Part shown: positions 33,045 to 44,089 of the stretch, in pieces
How the letters are laid out: every line of letters begins with the position of its first letter
Position numbering within the stretch: position 1 is the stretch's first letter
Assembly (NCBI GenBank): GCA_007922195.1
Contig: ML682118.1
Location: forward strand, 810,433-874,432
Length of the DNA: 64,000 nucleotides
Reading direction: 5' to 3'
Origin: Podocnemis expansa
Lineage: Eukaryota; Chordata; Testudines; Podocnemididae
The notes under the pieces: generated by a model
The model's database searches: none
What the model saw: only the letters and a program-made list of their open reading frames with translations
What the model was told of the DNA's origin: nothing
Position numbers and translations under genes: made by a program

Positions 33045-33130
33045 GGCTAGGTTTACACTAGGAAAAATCAGTTTGAATTTGTTAATTCAAACCAATCAGT
33101 TCAAGCTTATTTTGAACTAACCTCAAAGAT
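33045..33130. mobile_element. MITE left-end fragment
   Basis: GGCTAGGTTTACACTAGG, then AATTTGTTAATTCAAACC and TTTTGAACTAACCTC, matching the left ends of the GGCTATGTCTACACT group. The rest of the element is absent. Confidence 0.5.
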
Positions 33131-33134
33131 AAGG

Positions 33135-33450
33135 GCAGGAGCTCTTCAATCACATTGGCCAACCCTCTCATCACCACTGGATGCAGTTCATCCAGCCCAA
33201 AAAGACTTGTGCACAACCAACTTCCTTAAGTACTCCCTTAACTGACTGTCCATCACCAAATCACCAATTGTTAGAATACAGTGCCAGATTTTTAAGTATG
33301 TCATGCATTCCTTGTTCCCAGGTAAATTACCATGTATTTGGCTCATTTAAAACATGTTTTGCTTGAATCAGAGACTAAACTGGACAAGCAGAGGACATGG
33401 GTTATCTGTATGACTAATGCCATTCTTGGCTGTATAAACAGGGAAGAGTG
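33135..33450. other. Intergenic DNA, no gene seen
   Basis: The words CACATTGGCCAACCCTC and GATGCAGTTCATCCAG (33155-33200) could be LINE-derived but cannot be assigned. No coding signal is seen. Confidence 0.3.
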
Positions 33451-33451
33451 G

Positions 33452-33505
<54 letters not shown>

Positions 33506-33506
33506 T
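33452..33506. repeat. (ATCT)n microsatellite
   Basis: A perfect ATCT tetranucleotide run of about 13 units. A plus-strand frame reading Leu-Ser-Ile-Tyr repeats through it is an artefact. Confidence 0.95.
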
Positions 33507-33509
33507 TTG

Positions 33510-35258
33510 CACACCATAAATAACAATATTCCTAAAGCACACAATCTCAACACAACATTATAATCTGTCTATATTTATAGCAGTGACATGTCTTGAATTG
33601 GACTGTGTTTTTTTCATAATCCTGATCATTTGTGATAAGTCTTTCCAAAACTGAAATCAGCTTTGGCATTAGCATATAAGAAACTTGTCAAAAGTAAAAG
33701 AAGTGTAACCTTAACAAATTTTGCTACTTCACTGCTCACAACTTTCTCCAGGTGAATATGAAAAATCAAAAACTGCATTAGGCATAGTATAGAAAGTGGT
33801 GACTTGCCACTGAAATAGGGTCTATGTAATACATTGTTAAATTTTGGGCATTTAGGAGGGGCAAAAAGCCATGTCTGTCTTTTGCTTGTTTTTATCTCAG
33901 CCTATTTTCAGTGTATGTTTGTTCTTCACCTCGTTCCCGAAGGCAATTAAGCTCCTTTAACAAAGTGTTTTCAAAGAGCTTTTCAAAATTCAAATATATT
34001 ACATTTGACGTTGTTGTTGTTGTTTTGTCATGTAAAACTAAACTGCAACATTTTCTGTAAAGCAGAATTCTCAGTCAGTCAGACTGAAAATATATTCTTA
34101 ATTTACCATAAACCTGCACAAACACAGAAAACAAAAGCCCACCCAAATTTATCTTCCCTCTAGAAGGGATAACGATTAATAATACATTCGTTCTTTTTAT
34201 TGCCATGCTTAGCTGCTAATGGTTATTCTTATGAAATTCAATTTAAAAAATATAGGACATATTTTTCTCATGTGTCAACAAACTGTAATTGTGCCTCTTT
34301 CAGTCAAGAGTAAGACGTTAAGTTGCCAGTAAGCTATTTATACATATCAGCAGTGTGCTTTGTAGCATGAAACATTACACTGATAGCATATGGATTATTT
34401 TGGATCAAAGTAGATTTTTTTTCTGAGTGTTGATTTTCCATGGTTATGTTTTTGCATGTCCATTATTTAAAGTTACCTACAATTTGAATAATTGAATTAA
34501 AAGAGCATATTTTACACATTTTAGTACAGCATAATCATGTCTTGCAATTCACTGTTATGGGTGGTGAATTTGCTTTACCTGCTTTTTATTTTTGATATCT
34601 CTTCAGGATGTGGAGATCAATGCACACACCTAGAATTTCAATTCACAAAAAACTGAGAACAAAGCCGATTATGAAAGTCAGGTATTCTATGTTAATTTTT
34701 ATGAAGAATACTTGGACCTCAGCTAGTCCAGCACCTTGGTTAAAGCAGAAACAGTGCTGACTAAATCATCCCACCCAATGGAAAGTTGAATTAGATGACC
34801 TCTTGAGTCAAACAAAATACAATGTGAGTGCTGTAATGGCAGAATCTGACCCTGAGGGTACAGTAGAATATGCCATCTAGAAAATCAATAAATTTTTGAT
34901 AATGCTGCATTTCTGGATCATAATTATTGGGATACATTCATCTTCAGTAGAGCTCAACCATTCAGCTAGGTCTACTTGATTGAAAACTCTCTGTAATGCT
35001 CATCTAAACACCATATAACTCTTTCAGGATGGCTGAACCTACAATATAGTTAGCTGAAATGGTCTTAAGGGTTAGCCCATTAATTGCAGAAATGTCTTAA
35101 AGGGTAGCTGCAGAAATGGTCTTAAAGAATATACCATTAGCTTCAGAAAGAATAGCAAATAAGGAAGGCACCTAGTGTGGCTTTGCAGAGAACTCTACAG
35201 TGTGGTGAAATGAAAAAGGGAAGCTTACAGGAATTAGAAACTTGGACAGATGGCTAGG
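33510..35258. other. Intergenic DNA with a possible CR1 tail scrap
   Basis: Mostly AT-rich. Near 34720-34800, CAGCTAGTCCAGCACC, TGACTAAATCATCCCACCC and GAATTAGATGACCTCTTGAG resemble CR1 3' ends in both orientations. A small TTG run lies at 34010-34023. No gene. Confidence 0.4.
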
Positions 35259-35261
35259 GAG

Positions 35262-35621
35262 GGCTGTGTTCACACGCAGGGGGTTATTTTGATACGGTTG
35301 TTTCGAAACAACCGTATCGAAATAACACCTTATTTTGAAATAACTTAATTCAAATTAACAGTTTGTTAATTTGAATTAAGGAAAAAAGCTGAAAGCGAAA
35401 TAGCAGGTTCAGGCAACAGTTATTTCAAAACAAGTCACCATTGTTTCGAAGCAACATGTTCAGACGGCACTGTTTCAAAACAACAATGAAACAACCTTGT
35501 TTCGTCCCCTCATGGGGTTTAAGTTGTTTCAAAACAATGCCGTGCGTCGTGTGAACAGGCTATTTCTTATTTCGAAACAAGTTCTGTTGTTTCGAAATAA
35601 GACTGCTGTGTGAACACAGCC
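35262..35621. mobile_element. Complete short Harbinger-type MITE, 360 bases
   Basis: The left end GGCTGTGTTCACACGCAG and right end CTGTGTGAACACAGCC match both ends of the 13.2 kb Harbinger element. Nearly all the rest is subterminal-type sequence: TTGTTTCGAAACAAC, ATACGGTTGTTTCG / CGAAACAACCGTAT and TTAATTTGAATTAA palindromes. It carries no coding sequence. Flanking triplets do not match clearly (GAG left, AAG right). It looks like an internal-deletion derivative of the same family. Confidence 0.85.
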
Positions 35622-35644
35622 AAGGAGTATAATGACGTTTTTGG

Positions 35645-36330
35645 GCCTGCAGGGATAAAATCAGAAAGGCCAACGGGCAATTGGAACTGGGGCCAGCATG
35701 GGATGTAAGAAGTAAAAGGAAGGAGTCCTACACCTATGTCAGTAACAAGAACAGGATCAGGGACGGTGCAGGTCCCTTACTGAATGGGGCAAGCAGCCTA
35801 GTGGTCGCTGATGTGGAAAAGGCTGAAGTAACCAATGCATTTTTTTTTACCTCAGGCTTCACAGGAATGGTAAACTCCTAGGCTACTGCAGTGGGCAACA
35901 CAGAGTGGGAAGAAGAAGAGCAACCTTTGGTTATGGTAGTTCAGGTTAAGGACTATTTAGTGAAGTTGGACATACCTCATCAATGTAGTCAGATGAACTG
36001 CATGCAAGGATGCTGAGGGAGTTAGCTGACGTGAATTCAGAGCTACTGGCCATTAGCTCTGAAAACTTGTGGCAGTTGGGAGAGGCCCCTGATGATTGGG
36101 AAAAGGCAAATATAGTATATATCTTTAAGAAAGGGAAAAAGGAGGATTTGTGAAACTGCGGCCCAATCAGTTTCATCTCAGTCTCTGGAAAAATCATGGA
36201 GCAGGTCCTCAAAGAATCCATTCTGGAACCCTTGGAGAAAAATAGGATGATTGGGAACATGCAGCGTGGATTCTCCAAGGCAAATCTTGCCTGACCAACC
36301 TGATTGCCTTCTAGGGTGAGATGACTGACA
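35645..36330 (+). mobile_element. CR1 LINE fragment (reverse transcriptase region), broken
   Basis: The plus-strand reading gives YTYVSNKNRIRDGAGPLLNG, then FKKGKKEDL and SGKIMEQVLKESILEPLEKN, all typical of the CR1 ORF2 segment between endonuclease and reverse transcriptase. They match the minus-strand CR1 at 48.6-49.3 kb segment for segment. Several frameshifts and stops (after KKGKKEDL, for example) break it. Both ends are truncated. The minus-strand frame at 35946-36278 is its shadow. Confidence 0.75.
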
Positions 36331-36334
36331 TTGC

Positions 36335-37160
36335 GGATTTAGGAATAGCAATTGACATGATATGCCTGGAGCAAGCAAACACACCCTTCAGCTGTTCTAA
36401 TAAATAAATGCACAAATTTACAATCAATAGGTTTAGTTATGAGGAGAATAAGCAGATTGACTGGGAAGGAGAGAAATTATTGGAATAGAATTAAATGTTC
36501 TATCACAGAACAATCAGTGCAGAGACATGCAGACAGAGAAGAATGGTTGAAAAATATTGCTTATTAACTTTGTAGTGTTTTGTGGCAAAGAAGGAAACTT
36601 CCAGTCTAGACAATAAAATTCTTTTTCCAGCATGAGAAAAATGTTTCTATTATTGCATGCATTGTGTTAATTTTTGACATCCGTTTTCTAGCAGTTCACA
36701 TATTCAATCTATTATTTTCACTGGTGTAAAAGGGGTGCATAAAGGGTACAGATTGCTATCAGCTCAGAAGGAAACCATTTTTTTATACATTCTGATCTAC
36801 TTTCTTTGCCCGATATAAATTGGAAAAAAAAAAAAACTTTCAACAGTGGAAAATCAGACCTGATCTGTTCAAATTGTAAATAAGAGATTAAATAAATTCA
36901 GAACAGGAGGAAACTCACAAGGAATATGCCGAGTCAAGAATACGTGAGGTTTTCACTATGACTTGCAGCTTGCAGACACATGTGAGCTTTCAATGTTTTC
37001 TCAAGGTTAGTATTGGTTCAGAATTAATATTTATATATGCAGAATGGCTGACATAACTCTGTTTCCCACAGGGCCATATTCAACACCAATTAAAATTAAT
37101 GGAAAGGTACATATTAACATCAGCCCGATCATGACTCAAAAGGCTGCTTATTTTGGATTT
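36335..37160. other. Intergenic DNA, no gene seen
   Basis: AT-rich with an A-run near 36822-36834. No open frame or repeat edge is recognised. Confidence 0.5.
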
Positions 37161-37164
37161 CTAA

Positions 37165-38131
37165 GGCTATGTCCATACCCACATTGTAAAATTGATTCAA
37201 ATTTAAACAATTTCAGCTGAATGGATACAAAAGTCATTATATTAATTCAAGCTACATTGATTTAACAGGTCCAGACAAAAAAAAATGAATTAGCATGTCT
37301 GGACACAGGACTTGGTAGTTCAATATTAGGAGGGGGCACCCTGGGAGGTGTGGCAATATGGTACCCTGGCAGAGCCATGTTGCCACCCAATCCCCTGCCT
37401 GGCAGTCCCGAAAAGAGCCAATGGAAGGGGGAAAAAAGCCCCCATTTCAGGGATCCGCATTCTCTGGCATCCCCCTCTGCTTGCTGGGCGGCAAGGGCAG
37501 GCATCCCCTGTGCCTTGCATCAACTGGCCCTGGCCACCAGCAGTGGGGAATGCCAGGCACAGAGGGATCCCTGCCTCTGCTGCCCTGCAAGCAGCAAGGG
37601 ATGCCGGTGCCCTGAGATCCCTGCCCCTGTCACCCTGCAAGCGGTGGGGGATGCCTGGCATGCAGGACTCCCTTTTCCCCGCAAGCCCAGAAGCTGTCGG
37701 GAGAGTCAGGGACCCAGGACTCTCTTTCCCTGCTGCCCAGGGTGTGGTGGGGCATGCCATGTGCCTGAGGCTCCATTTCCCTGCCCTCCCTGTGTCCCCC
37801 TTTCCTGGCCAGGGTGCTGAGCAGAGGAATTTCAAATCTTTAACTCAATATAATGTTGTTTTGAAACAACACGTCTAAACGGCATTGTTTCAAAACAATC
37901 ATTTTGATTCAAGCAATGTTTCTATTTAAAAGTAGGTTTTTGAGACTAATAAGTTCGAATTAACCCTTACCTCGAAGTTAAGCAAGGTTTTATAATTTCA
38001 AAGTAAGTTTTCATTAATTCAAACTAAGGAATTCCTTAGTTCAAATTAATGAAATTCAGTATAGCCATGTATTAATTTAATTCAAATTAATCCTCATTAG
38101 TCCAAATTAAACTGTAAGTGTAGGCACACCC
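37165..38131. mobile_element. Long MITE with GC-rich minisatellite interior
   Basis: The left end GGCTATGTCCATACCC and right end GTGTAGGCACACCC are imperfect inverted repeats. Subtermini are TTGATTTAA / AATTCAAATTAA rich, with TTGTTTTGAAACAAC and ACGTCTAAACGGCATTG at 37856-37890, so it shares sequence with the Harbinger-type MITEs as well. The middle (37480-37800) is a GC-rich tandem of about 60-65 base units built on GGGATCCCTGCC, CTGCCCTGCAAGC and GGGGATGCC. Long frames of 156-176 codons on both strands arise from this composition and are not genes. Confidence 0.65.
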
Positions 38132-38134
38132 AAC

Positions 38135-39330
38135 GGTACTCAGAGTGATGTACGCACTTAGGCACAGTTGGTGAGATTCTGCCATATGCAGGAAAAAATC
38201 TGGAGTGTTTCACTACTGTGACCCTGTAATTCTCCAGCTCAAGATGAACTGCTTTGCTAGTAAATGTCAAACACCTCTAGGCTCTGTTCACTTTTAACCA
38301 CTATCACATAAAGTCACTGCTAGCAAAGTTGCATGAATGTTTTCCTAGACATTCACAAAATACACATAGGATGACACCTGCATTCTTAGCACCAGTCTTA
38401 CATCTCAAGAACCATGCATCTTCTCCTTGCCAGCACTCTTCAGAACAATGCAAATACATTCATTAGTATATTTTTCTATCAATGGATAATAAATATGCAT
38501 CAGCATTTCTTAACATGAATAGAGATTCCCCACACATGTGAACATCCCTCTTATAAAACAAAAGAAATAAATGATAATACACACACTAATCCCTAAATTT
38601 AATCAGCTATAACAATTTGATAGCAAAAAGGTTTTCCTTACCCGTTCCCCACCCCCAGCACTTAACTGGCACATCAGTGTGTCTTTGTCTGTGAGAAACT
38701 GGCATGTGGATGTTACCCAGAATTAAAGCCTGGTTGTTTGTCACGGTTAAAAGGGCCACTTGTTAATAGCCTAGCTGCCTTGTTCTTTCTTATTTTTTAA
38801 TTATGGTTAAAGAAAGTAGACCCTCCCCCAAGAGATACTTGTGCTTCTAAATCCCTTATGTGTATGTGAAAAACTCCTTTATACACTAAATTATGCTTAA
38901 TACTCCATGAAGGAAATGTCCATTTAAGTTTGTTAATACCTTTTTCAGACAAGTCAGTTGCTCAAGATTGGTGCAGTATGCATATTCATAACAAAGAAAT
39001 CAGTTATAATACTTAACTCGTAACACAGCACTTTTCATCACTCTGGGTATATCTTTAATCACAGTGCCACTATTGATTTGTTGGGATCAACTAAGCAGCA
39101 AAGGCCCACTCGATCAATTCAGATTTTGACTCAACAAATTCATCCCTGCAAAATGATTAATGCTACATCAACAGTAAGGCATTTCCCATCAGTGAAGTAT
39201 AGTGGGGACTGTGTACCAGTTAGAATTTAGGATGTTTATTGGAGAAACACAAGCTACTCTAAGTAGTTTGCATAACTCTTGTTGCCTGAAAGTGAATTTT
39301 GCCAAAGGTATAGATCAGGCCAAGATCCAA
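38135..39330. other. Intergenic DNA, no gene seen
   Basis: AT-rich with no frame of note. Nothing recognised. Confidence 0.5.
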
Positions 39331-39339
39331 AATACCTTA

Positions 39340-39448
39340 CAGAGGTGAGTGGAATTTGTGGTATTATAAAGATTAGGAAACTGAGCTACGGGGCAGGGAA
39401 GTGACTTGTCCAAACTCATGAGGCAGGTGAACATCAGAGCTGGGACTA
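39340..39448 (-). repeat. MIR-like SINE, antisense, split by a hAT insertion
   Basis: GATTAGGAAACTGAGCTAC, AGTGACTTGTCCAAACTC and ATCAGAGCTGGGACTAGA are the antisense of a MIR 3' body. The SINE breaks at the 8-base duplication GACCATAG and may resume after 40024 for a few tens of bases. Confidence 0.55.
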
Positions 39449-39456
39449 GACCATAG

Positions 39457-40016
39457 CAATGTTCCCTCTAAGGGGAGAGCGCAGCTGAGCAATGCCTGTT
39501 GCTCGCTGCGCTCCCCCCTCCCCCCCACAGGGCCTGCTGTGCAGCCCCGCCCCCCACTCCCAGCATCGCCCCTCCCACTCCCAGCATCACCCCCCGCTCC
39601 TGACATCACCCCCCCGCTCCCAGCATCGCCCCCCCTGCTCCCAACATCGCCCCCCTGCTCTAACTCCCCCCCACTCCTGGCAGCAGACCCCCCACTCCTG
39701 ACATCGCCCCCTGCTCCCACTCCCCCGCTCCTGGCGTTGCCCCCCACAGCCCCAACAAACTTACCTTGGAGTTGGACTGGAACAGCAGGGCCCAGCCCTA
39801 ACTCCTGGGCCAGAGAAGCTCTACAAAGCATGCCCAGATTTTCTGGGCATGCTCCGTTAGAGCTTCTCTGGGCGGGAGTTTTCAAAACTCCCTGCTCCAC
39901 AGCAGCTCTACTGAGGGACTCTGGCTGCCAGCAGTGCACTGACCGCAGCCTTCTGTGTGCTGGCGTCTGCGGCGGGCTGCGCTGCAGCGCACCAGCGCAG
40001 CTTAGAGGGAACATTG
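39457..40016. mobile_element. Non-autonomous fold-back hAT element, 560 bases
   Basis: Perfect 16-base terminal inverted repeats CAATGTTCCCTCTAAG / CTTAGAGGGAACATTG. Flanking octamers GACCATAG (39449-39456) and GACCACAG (40017-40024) differ at one base, as a hAT target duplication should with slight ageing. Near the middle, 39809-39872 forms a strong hairpin (arms GCCAGAGAAGCTCTA and AGCATGCCCAGA with their complements). The left half is a C-rich minisatellite (39505-39745). No transposase frame: the 213- and 174-codon frames on the two strands are compositional. Confidence 0.85.
39505..39745 (+). repeat. C-rich minisatellite inside the hAT element
   Basis: About ten variable units of roughly 20-26 bases resembling GCTCCCAGCATCGCCCCCC. 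The minus strand carries many runs of four or more G and could form G-quadruplexes. Confidence 0.7.
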
Positions 40017-40065
40017 GACCACAGCCCTCTAGAAGAGTCTGGAAACAGTGTTTGATCTACTAGCC

Positions 40066-42016
40066 CAGTGGTTCCCAACCTTTTTGAATATGAGGACCCC
40101 TTCCTAATGTCGAAAAAATTTGTGAACTCCCCAAATGATAATAGCTGTTACCAGGGACTAACTGCAGGTAGCAGTGCTGCTGAAGGGCAGTGAAGGACCT
40201 GGGCCCCACCTGCTGCCAAGGGATAGTGACATATCCAGGGTTTGGCGGCTCACAGTAGGCAAATACAATACATTCAGAGGTGTCAAACTCATTCAATGTG
40301 GGGGGACCACACTGGAGGGCAAGACACCTCTTGAGCGCTATGTGTCTGCTTTGACTCCCCCACTTCTTTCCCCTGCGACATTCAGAGTGGCACGGGCTCT
40401 CTCCTCCCTCCACATCCCCACAGGCTCTGCAACACCTTCCCTTTTCCTTGCCCTTAGTCCCCTCTTCCCCACACTGGCTCCCAGACACCCCCCTGCCCCC
40501 TTCTGCACTTCCAGTACCTCCTGGTGGCAGGCCAAAAAAAAAAAAAAATCAGTCCCAGTCACAGGCAGTAGTCAGGCTGGGCTCCAGCCTCTCTTCCCTC
40601 CTGGCCCACTCACTGTCAGTCATTCAAAATGCCATCCTTTGGTTGGCTCAGTCCTGGCTGGCCTTTGGTCGCCTTGTTCCCATGGGGGCCCAGCCACCGT
40701 GTAAAAGACTGAAGCCAGGGGGCCCTGCTACACGTAGCTACAGACTGGGTGTGTCTGAAGTGGCTAGGAACCCCTGATAAGACAGACACTGTTTATCTGT
40801 ATCTGCTTGCTATAGACCCTGAAGGTCGGTTCTAACCAGTCCAAGCTGCTTGCCTGTGTCTTGCAAAATATATCATGACCTTGCCGTCTGTAAGTGGAGT
40901 AATTATAATTTGTGCCAATAAGAAATTCCCAGATTTTGTTACTGTTGTTCCTAATAAATGCAAAGGTAAACATGTTGCTAATGTAATAAAGATTCTGTAA
41001 TATGTCACAGGGGTGAGAGACCAAACCCTGCTCTCTGCGGTGAGTGCTCTTCTGAAATAAGGTATCACCTCTGATGGTATACTCAAGTCTTTTGTTTCTT
41101 CAGATTTTGTTTAACAACCTTTTCCTTTTTTATTCATGATTCATGCAACGTGCAGTTAATCAAATTTGTATGCTGATTGACTGATTGACAGTGAACAGTT
41201 GGGATGAGGGGCAACATAGTGGGTCTCTGGGGCTGGCCTAGCCTGCTGTGACTGAGACTCAGATTGGTTGAGCCGGGATTGGCTGGAATGCTTCCTTTGC
41301 TCCCCTATTCTGTTACCAGAGGTTAAAGTACATTGAAATGCACTAGAACACTTTTCCAGGGTCCAACATTTTTAGGGGGTCAGCCTTCTGGGGCCCCGAA
41401 AAAGTGAAAATCAAGTCAGCACATTCTGGCAGTGCAGGCTCAACTACAGAAAGAGGGGAGGCATGCTTTCCCTGTTGTGAAGTGCTAGCCAGCCCACCCT
41501 GCACATGCACAGTCTGTGCTCAGGGTAGAAGCCTCAGAGTGCAGGCTGGAGGAGGAGTAAGGGGCAATTCTCCCTTCACCTCCACCCCAGCCCTTGGGAG
41601 TCTGTGTGTTGTTGGAGGTGACTGACCACAGCGCAGGGTCGAGCCTCCCCTCAAGCGTCTCAGCATGTGGGGAGAGGGCAGGAAAAAGGGGCTGGAATGA
41701 TGGACTGTAGAGGTGTGGAGGGGTTTGGAGGGCTGAAGATGGGTGGAGTAAAGATGGCGTAGCTGGGGTTAGGGGGGCTGGAATGGGGGAATGGGGGCAG
41801 GGAGATTAGGTAACGGAGACGGGGGTTGAGTAGGACATGGGGAAGGAGGGGTCCAAAAGGGAGCAGACTTTGGGGGGCAGTAGCTAGGGTGGGTGAAGGG
41901 GACCCAGCTGTGCATGAAGGGGACTGGAAATTTTGGAGGGTTCCATGGCCCACCAAAATATACTTTTAACCCCTGGCTGTGACTCTGATCCCCAGACCAC
42001 AGATTGGGAACCGCTT
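40066..42016. mobile_element. hAT (Charlie-like) non-autonomous element, 1.95 kb
   Basis: The left end CAGTGGTTCCCAACCT and right end AGATTGGGAACCGCTT are imperfect inverted repeats of the Charlie type. Flanks are TACTAGCC (40058-40065) and CACTAGCC (42017-42024), seven of eight identical. A second hAT-like end, CAGAGGTGTCAAACTC (40275), sits inside and suggests a nested element whose right end I cannot find. The interior is GC-rich on the left and G-rich on the right (41640-41960). The frames of up to 176 codons have no recognisable domain. Confidence 0.75.
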
Positions 42017-42029
42017 CACTAGCCCACAG

Positions 42030-42940
42030 TGCCACAAATAGACAAGCCATACTGATCTATTTGGTGTTCTCATTGTAAATGTGTAAGTAAATGTGCATTA
42101 CAAGTCCATGTACCAATGTTCTGTTAGTTTTTGGTAATTCAGATAATTTCCTGATGAAAAATAGCATTTCCATCAAAATGGATATTAAACTGTGAAATAC
42201 CTGTTTTTGTTTTTGGTTTTTTTCCCTGTTGTTGGTTTGGCAACTAAACCATCCCAAATAATTCCTTCATAATCCCTGCAAAGTTTTTATTATCAGCACA
42301 GCAATCAAAAAAATAAGACAAGCATTTGATTATCCTTGAGATTTTTAAGGATCCCTATGGAAGGAAAAATGACCTGTGAAAACCAAGTTTATCTAAAATT
42401 ACCCCAAATTCTCCAGACCTTATTAACCACTGTGTGTACCTACATTTTCACCACAGTACAATTCCAATGGACCAGCACAATCAGTAATAAAGCAGACTTT
42501 TCATAAGCAAGGATATTTTATGAATAATACAACAATGCAACTACCCTTTGACTGGACACTCTAATTACATAGCATGCATATAACGACTCTCTGACCATAT
42601 GAGACACATCAAATGGCATAGACCTGTTCTTTTATTTGATAGATAGAGTCGGAGGCACATAGTCGTATTTATTGAAGCCAGAATTATATTTCTGTGAACA
42701 TTGACAAATATTTTCCAGTAAAAATCACACTGCACAGGGCTCAGCTGAGAACGAGGATACAAAATCCTCATAACATTTGTGTGTCTCCCTTGAACCTTTT
42801 TGGGGGACCCTTGGACCTTTTTGGGAGGAAAAATCTACCTTTCAAGTTACTGTTTCCATGCACTGTGATGTGAAGAACTTTGTTTCTTCTCAGAGTCATT
42901 GCCAGTTGTCACAAAGGATAAACATTTTCTCCCTAAAAAC
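42030..42940. other. Intergenic DNA, no gene seen
   Basis: AT-rich. Nothing recognised apart from T-rich runs near 42205-42225. Confidence 0.5.
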
Positions 42941-42942
42941 GA

Positions 42943-43035
42943 GCAAGGAGTCCTGTGGCACTTAAAGACTAACAAATTTATCATATGAGCCTTTGGGGGA
43001 GAAAATCCCAATTCATCAGATGCTTTAAGAACTGA
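42943..43035. repeat. Dispersed repeat, GTCCTGTGGCACTTAAAGAC type
   Basis: Carries CAAGGAGTCCTGTGGCAC, AAAGACTAACAAATTTAT and TGAGCCTTTGGGGGAG. The same ordered words recur near 44.5, 56.4, 56.7 and 57.8 kb. It is a reptile-type dispersed repeat whose class I cannot name by eye. It lies downstream of the OR pseudogene. Confidence 0.6.
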
Positions 43036-43139
43036 CTCAGATCTGTAAAGAATCCTTAACGATTTTGACACCCAAAATCCCATTAACTTCATTGGAAATA
43101 AGATGTTTTGTTCCATGACACAGCTATGAAAATCTCAGA

Positions 43140-44085
43140 CTAAGCTGACTCTGTCTCCCTGAGAAAAAGGATTTTCCTCAATAACTTTGTGATTCCATTT
43201 TTCATCTCACTGTTTCTGAGAGTGTAGATCATTGGATTTAACATGGAGGTGACCATTGTGTAAATAACAGAGACAGCATTGTCCACTGCAAAATTATGAA
43301 AAGGCCAAGCATAAATGAAGATGCCTGGGATGAATATTAAGCTGACAACAGTGATCTGAATTCCACAGGTAGACAGAGCCTTGTGCTTCCCTTCTGTGAC
43401 GTGTGTTCTTATCTTTACCAAGATGACAGTGTAGGAAATGAGCAGGATGATGAATATTATCATGAGAAGTAACCCACTGTTGGAGAACATTAGCAGCTCC
43501 ACTAGGAGCACATACCAGTTTGATGACTTGAGGAACATTGCAAGAGAAATTGTCCAGGATGTTTGGACCACAGAATGGTAACTGGATGATCAATACAATC
43601 TGAACAATGGAGTTAGCAAAGCCATCCAACCATGCCCCAACAACTAGCCCCTTGCCCCCATAAACTCTAGTTAATAATAGCAAGGTACTGCACTGCTTTG
43701 TGAATGGCCACATCCCCATCAACTGCCAGCACCACAGGGAAAAACACCATTGCACTAGCAATGAAGTGGGAAAAAAAAAAATCTGGATGACGCAAGCTTT
43801 AAAAGAAATCATCTTATGCTGAGAGATGAGACCCAACAATGCCTTTGGCACATTGACTGTGGAAGCACTAACATCTATGAAGGCCAGCTTGGCCAGCAGG
43901 AAGTACATGGGCCTGTGAAACCTGTGGTCAGTGATCACCGTGGTGATGATGATGAAGTTTCCCAGCCAAGCTGTGATGTAGATCAAGAGGAGGACAATAA
44001 AGAGGACTTTTTGCAGCTTATGATTCTGGGTCAGACCCAAGAGGATAAATTCTGTCACTCTACTGGTGAGATTTCCTTGTTCCAT
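43140..44085 (-). pseudogene. OR4-like olfactory receptor pseudogene
   Basis: It starts with MEQGNLTSRVTEFILLGLTQ, the OR4 N-terminus with glycosylation site NLT. TM1-TM2 continue intact (WLGNFIIITT, HRPMYFLLAKLAFID). In the T-run around 43768-43779 the frame slips: TM3 onwards reads in another frame, where the MAYDRYVAIC region is itself altered and a TAG follows near 43672. The first frame resumes near 43665 (GLVVGAWLDGFANSIVQ, LPFCGPNILDNFSCNVPQV) and is lost again near 43500. The rest of TM5-TM7 (ELLMFSNSGLL, KHKALSTCGIQI, NPMIYTLRNSEMKN) lies in the 43140-43571 frame. There are at least three frame changes and one stop, so it is a dead gene. It is the closest relative in the window of the OR at 21.2 kb. 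Confidence 0.92.
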
Positions 44086-44089
44086 GTGT

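Noticed and set aside
33332..33523. Frame with repeated Leu-Ser-Ile-Tyr residues
   Set aside because: It is a translation of the (ATCT)n microsatellite.
37326..37878. Open frames of 156-176 codons on both strands
   Set aside because: They lie in the GC-rich tandem interior of a MITE, overlap on both strands and have no domain.
39373..40063. Gly/Ser-rich 213-codon frame and Pro-rich 174-codon frame
   Set aside because: Products of the C-rich minisatellite inside a hAT element with clear ends.
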